Shown here: one piece after another, positions 21,863 through 24,319 of the stretch
Layout of the letters: every line of letters starts with the position of its first letter
Numbering within the stretch: the first letter of the stretch is position 1
Assembly: GCA_035651595.1 (NCBI GenBank)
Contig: DASRFJ010000155.1
Span: 1 to 24,319 of the forward strand
Direction of reading: 5' to 3'
Origin: JAFARZ01 sp035651595
GTDB lineage: Bacteria > Actinomycetota > Actinomycetes > Streptosporangiales > Streptosporangiaceae
Length of the DNA stretch: 24,319 bases
Translations under genes and position numbers: made by a program
The notes under the pieces: generated by a model
What the model saw: only the letters and a program-made list of their open reading frames with translations
Databases searched by the model: none
Told to the model about the DNA's origin: nothing

Positions 21863-23133
21863 CCACATCAACGCAACCCGCCCTGCCACAGCAGCACCGG
21901 CGCGCCCGGCTTCCGTTTCGCGCCCGCCTCGCCGCCACGGTCGGCGGCGCGGCAGGCCGCGCGTCCCGCCTCGCCGGGCGCGGCGACGGTTCCGTCATCG
22001 GCGGCGTCATCGGGCTCCGGCTCCAGCCGGATCTGCTGTCGCTGCTCGCTCAGGACCGCCAGATCGTCCTGGTCACCGGGACCAACGGCAAGACCACCAC
22101 GACCCGGCTGATCACCGCCGCGCTCGGCACCCTCGGCCAGCAGGTGGCCTCCAATGCGTTCGGCGCGAACATGGAGGCAGGCATGGTGTCCGCCCTCGCG
22201 CGGGCACCCGACGCGACGCTCGCCGTGCTGGAGACCGACGAGAAGTACATCCCGTCGATGCTGGCCAAGACGAACGCGCGCGTCGTCGTGCTGCTGAACC
22301 TGAGCCGCGACCAGATGGACCGGGCCGCGGAGATCTGGCTGCTCGCCCGGCGCTGGCGGGCGGCGCTCGCCCAAGCAGCACACCTTCAGGTGATCGCCAA
22401 CGCCGACGATCCGCTGGTGGCCTGGGCGGCCGGGGACGCGCGCCAGGTGACGTGGGTGTCCGCGGGCCAGCGCTGGCACGACGACTCCTGGTGCTGCCCG
22501 AACTGCGGTGCGCACCTGCGCCGGGACGGCGACGACTGGCACTGCCGGGAGTGCTCCTACCGGCGGCCGCCGGTCCGCTGGATGCTCTCCGGTGACCAGG
22601 TGATCGAGCCGTCCGGCCGGTCGAGCCCGCTCGCGCTGACCCTGCCCGGCCGCGCGAACCGGTCGAACGCGGTGATGGCGCTCGCCGTCGCGGAGGTCTT
22701 CGGCATCACCGTGGGCCAGGCGCTGCCCGCCATCGCCATGGTCAAATCGGTAGCGGGACGGTACACGCAGGTCACCCGCAAGGACACCGCCGTCAGGCTG
22801 CTGCTGGCCAAGAACCCGGCCGGCTGGCTGGAGGCGCTCGACGTGCTCGGGCCAGGTCCGGTGCTGCTGGCGGTGAACGCGCAGGTCCCGGACGGCCGCG
22901 ACACATCCTGGCTCTGGGATGTCGACTACCGCCGCCTGCGCGGCAGGCCGGTGTTCGTCGCCGGGGAGCGCGCCATCGACCTGGCGGTGCGGCTGGAGGC
23001 CGACGAGGTGCTGTTCCGTATCGTCACGTCGGTGGACGAGGCGATCGACCTCGCGCGCAGTCCGACGCTCGAAGTGATCGCCAACTACACCGCGTTCCAG
23101 CAGATCCGAGCCGTGCTCGGCCGCGCAGTCTAG
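21859..23133 (+). CDS. murT: lipid II isoglutaminyl synthase subunit MurT
   Basis: A 424-aa Mur-ligase-family enzyme that activates the D-Glu carboxylate of the lipid II stem peptide with ATP for amidation by GatD, at the inner membrane face. The P-loop TGTNGKTTTT is at 73-82. The Mur central domain includes LAVLETDEKYIPSML and NLSRDQMDR. A MurT-typical zinc ribbon has CxxC pairs at Cys213/Cys216 and Cys229/Cys232. The C-terminal DUF1727 domain carries WLWDVDYRRL, where Asp354 probably corresponds to the catalytic Asp of Staphylococcus aureus MurT. ATG overlaps the stop of gene C (ATGA), which suggests coupled translation. gatD follows after 8 nt. Confidence 0.94.
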   Translation: MTTSTQPALPQQHRRARLPFRARLAATVGGAAGRASRLAGRGDGSVIGGVIGLRLQPDLLSLLAQDRQIVLVTGTNGKTTTTRLITAALGTLGQQVASNAFGANMEAGMVSALARAPDATLAVLETDEKYIPSMLAKTNARVVVLLNLSRDQMDRAAEIWLLARRWRAALAQAAHLQVIANADDPLVAWAAGDARQVTWVSAGQRWHDDSWCCPNCGAHLRRDGDDWHCRECSYRRPPVRWMLSGDQVIEPSGRSSPLALTLPGRANRSNAVMALAVAEVFGITVGQALPAIAMVKSVAGRYTQVTRKDTAVRLLLAKNPAGWLEALDVLGPGPVLLAVNAQVPDGRDTSWLWDVDYRRLRGRPVFVAGERAIDLAVRLEADEVLFRIVTSVDEAIDLARSPTLEVIANYTAFQQIRAVLGRAV

Positions 23134-23141
23134 GAGGAACA

Positions 23142-23846
23142 ATGCGCCTGGTCTGGATCTATCCCGACCTGCTCAGCACCTACGGCGACCGCGGCAACCT
23201 GCTCGTGCTCGCCCGGCGCGCCCAGCTGCGCGGCATCCCGGTGCAGATCGCCCAGGTGAACTCCGACCAGCGGGTGCCCGCAGACGGCGACATCTACCTG
23301 CTCGGCGGCGGCGAGGACTTGCCGCAGATCCTGGCCGCGAAGCGGCTGCGCGGCGACGGCGGACTGTCCCAGGCCGTCAGCCGGGGCGCGGTCGTGTTCG
23401 CGGTGTGCGCGGGTTACCAGATCATCGGCACCGAGTTCGGCGGCGTGGACGGCGAGCCGGTGCCCGGCCTCGACCTGATCAACATCAGCAGCGGGCGCGG
23501 TGACCGGCGCGGTGTCGGCGAGATCCTGGCCGATGTCGACCCCGCCCTCGGCGTGCCACGGCTCACCGGCTTCGAGAATCACCAGGGGATGACCCGCCTC
23601 GGGGCTGGTGTCAAGCCGCTCGCCACAGTGATCACCGGCGTGGGCAACGGCGACGGGACCGAGGGCGCCTACGCGGGTCACATCGCCGGGACCTATCTGC
23701 ACGGCCCCGCGCTGGTCCGGAACCCGGGCCTGGCCGACATGCTGCTCGGCTGGGTGACCGGCACCCCGCTGCCCCCCATTGACCCCAGGCAGGAAGAACT
23801 GGTGACGGACCTCCGCGCCGAGCGCCTGGCGGCGGTACCGGTCTAG
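23142..23846 (+). CDS. gatD: lipid II isoglutaminyl synthase glutaminase subunit GatD
   Basis: A 234-aa class I (GATase_3) glutamine amidotransferase that releases ammonia from glutamine and passes it to MurT. The nucleophile is Cys89 in FAVCAGYQIIGTEF, and the His of the dyad is His187 in GTYLHGPALVRNP. The N-terminal IYPDLLSTYGDRGNLLVL and the LLGGGEDLPQ oxyanion region are typical of GatD. Length is as expected. A strong ribosome site (GGAGG) lies 5 nt before the ATG. It ends the murT transcript, followed by an inverted-repeat terminator region. Confidence 0.95.
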   Translation: MRLVWIYPDLLSTYGDRGNLLVLARRAQLRGIPVQIAQVNSDQRVPADGDIYLLGGGEDLPQILAAKRLRGDGGLSQAVSRGAVVFAVCAGYQIIGTEFGGVDGEPVPGLDLINISSGRGDRRGVGEILADVDPALGVPRLTGFENHQGMTRLGAGVKPLATVITGVGNGDGTEGAYAGHIAGTYLHGPALVRNPGLADMLLGWVTGTPLPPIDPRQEELVTDLRAERLAAVPV

Positions 23847-23872
23847 CCTCGTCAACAATGCGGAAGGTTATC

Positions 23873-23936
23873 CCCTCGTGGTGGATTGACCCGCGTAAAC
23901 GAGGGTCCGGGCCCCACAAAGGGGAAATCCACCACG
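23873..23936. terminator. nested inverted repeats between gatD and dsrE-like gene (bidirectional terminator)
   Basis: CGTGGTGGATT (23877-23887) pairs with AATCCACCACG (23926-23936) over 11 bp. A competing pair is CCCTCGT (23873-23879) with ACGAGGG (23899-23905), and CCCC-ACAAA-GGGG (23912-23924) forms a small inner hairpin. It lies between convergent genes, so a shared terminator is the simplest reading. Confidence 0.65.
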
Positions 23937-23952
23937 TTGTCGAGCCCGTCGG

Positions 23953-24318
23953 CTAGTAGACGAGCGCCTGGACGCCGTCTTTCATGATCTCGGCGACGAA
24001 CGTCGCCGAGCCGGCGATCCGCACGCCGGGAATCAGGTCGGCCTCGGTGATGTCCCGGCGCGCCGCGCACTGGGTGCACACCGTCACCGTGCCCGCCGCC
24101 AGCACGCCCGCCAGCAGGTCGGCCAGCGGCGCCGCGTGCGGCAGTGAGAACTTCTCCGCCCTGCCCGGCAGCCCGAACCAGGCGGACTCGCCGGTCAGCC
24201 ACAGCGACACCGGCACGCCGCTCGCCGCGGCGGTGGCCGCCACGGTGAACGCCTGGTTGCACCGCTCGGGGGAGTCCTCGCCCGCGGTGACTTTCACGAC
24301 CAGCGACCTCGTGTCCAC
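23953..24318 (-). CDS. DsrE-family protein
   Basis: A 121-aa protein, about the usual DsrE/TusD size. It has the alternating strand-helix pattern of the family: RSLVVKVTAGEDSPERCNQAFTVAATAAASG, then VSLWLTGESAWF, and ADLLAGVLAAGTVTVCTQCAARRDI with a CxxC pair near residues 81-84. DsrE-type proteins bind or relay sulfur, or act in small multimeric complexes; the specific role here is unknown. The GTG at 24318 is one base from the window end, so the true start and ribosome site may lie outside and the N-terminus could be longer. It is convergent with gatD. Confidence 0.8.
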   Translation of the reverse strand: MDTRSLVVKVTAGEDSPERCNQAFTVAATAAASGVPVSLWLTGESAWFGLPGRAEKFSLPHAAPLADLLAGVLAAGTVTVCTQCAARRDITEADLIPGVRIAGSATFVAEIMKDGVQALVY

Positions 24319-24319
24319 A

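Noticed and set aside
21868..23142. 424-codon minus-strand ORF opposite murT
   Set aside because: murT is unmistakable on the plus strand; the opposite frame has no family features.

Overview
The window is high-GC actinomycete chromosome. The evidence is mycothiol synthase, a GlnR-type orphan regulator, a DivIVA/Scy-like hendecad coiled-coil protein, a CysA2/SseC sulfur pair, many GTG/TTG starts and 4-nt start/stop overlaps. The order glnR-mshD beside thioredoxin, cysA2 and sseC resembles a neighbourhood known from Mycobacterium tuberculosis and Streptomyces. The exact genus cannot be read from the sequence; a non-Streptomyces filamentous actinomycete is my guess.

Layout. (1) 173-1288 (-): DivIVA-like coiled-coil protein, then about 640 bp without a convincing gene. 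(2) 1932-3780: a small acidic ORF meets mshD tail to tail, and mshD is translationally coupled behind glnR. (3) 3866-8005 (+): a thiol/sulfur block made of a MoaD/ThiS-like carrier, an ECF sigma factor with its zinc-finger anti-sigma factor, a membrane-anchored thioredoxin, a Cys-rich leader peptide, a DUF4395 membrane protein, CysA2-type sulfurtransferase and SseC. It ends at a strong hairpin. (4) 8099-15954: a phosphate block with pstS-pstC-pstA-pstB, convergent phoU and a second pstS. It is bracketed by two paralogous GntR-type regulators; a PHO-box-like direct repeat lies between the first regulator and pstS. (5) 16051-21862: three large, poorly characterised genes that look like degenerate relatives of VirD4/TraG/HerA ATPases, two of them with predicted membrane segments. 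The last overlaps murT by 4 nt. (6) 21859-23846: murT-gatD, the lipid II amidation enzyme. (7) An inverted-repeat region, then a convergent DsrE-family gene running to the window edge.

How the genes may work together. The sulfur block links cysteine supply (leader-peptide attenuation), thiol chemistry (thioredoxin, sulfurtransferase, mycothiol) and possibly redox sensing by the sigma/anti-sigma pair. The pst block is high-affinity phosphate uptake under likely PhoP control. The most unusual part is the set of three ATPase-like proteins: each lacks a recognisable intact Walker A lysine motif where one would be expected, yet they are arranged as a compact set coupled to peptidoglycan amidation genes. 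I know of no described function for it.
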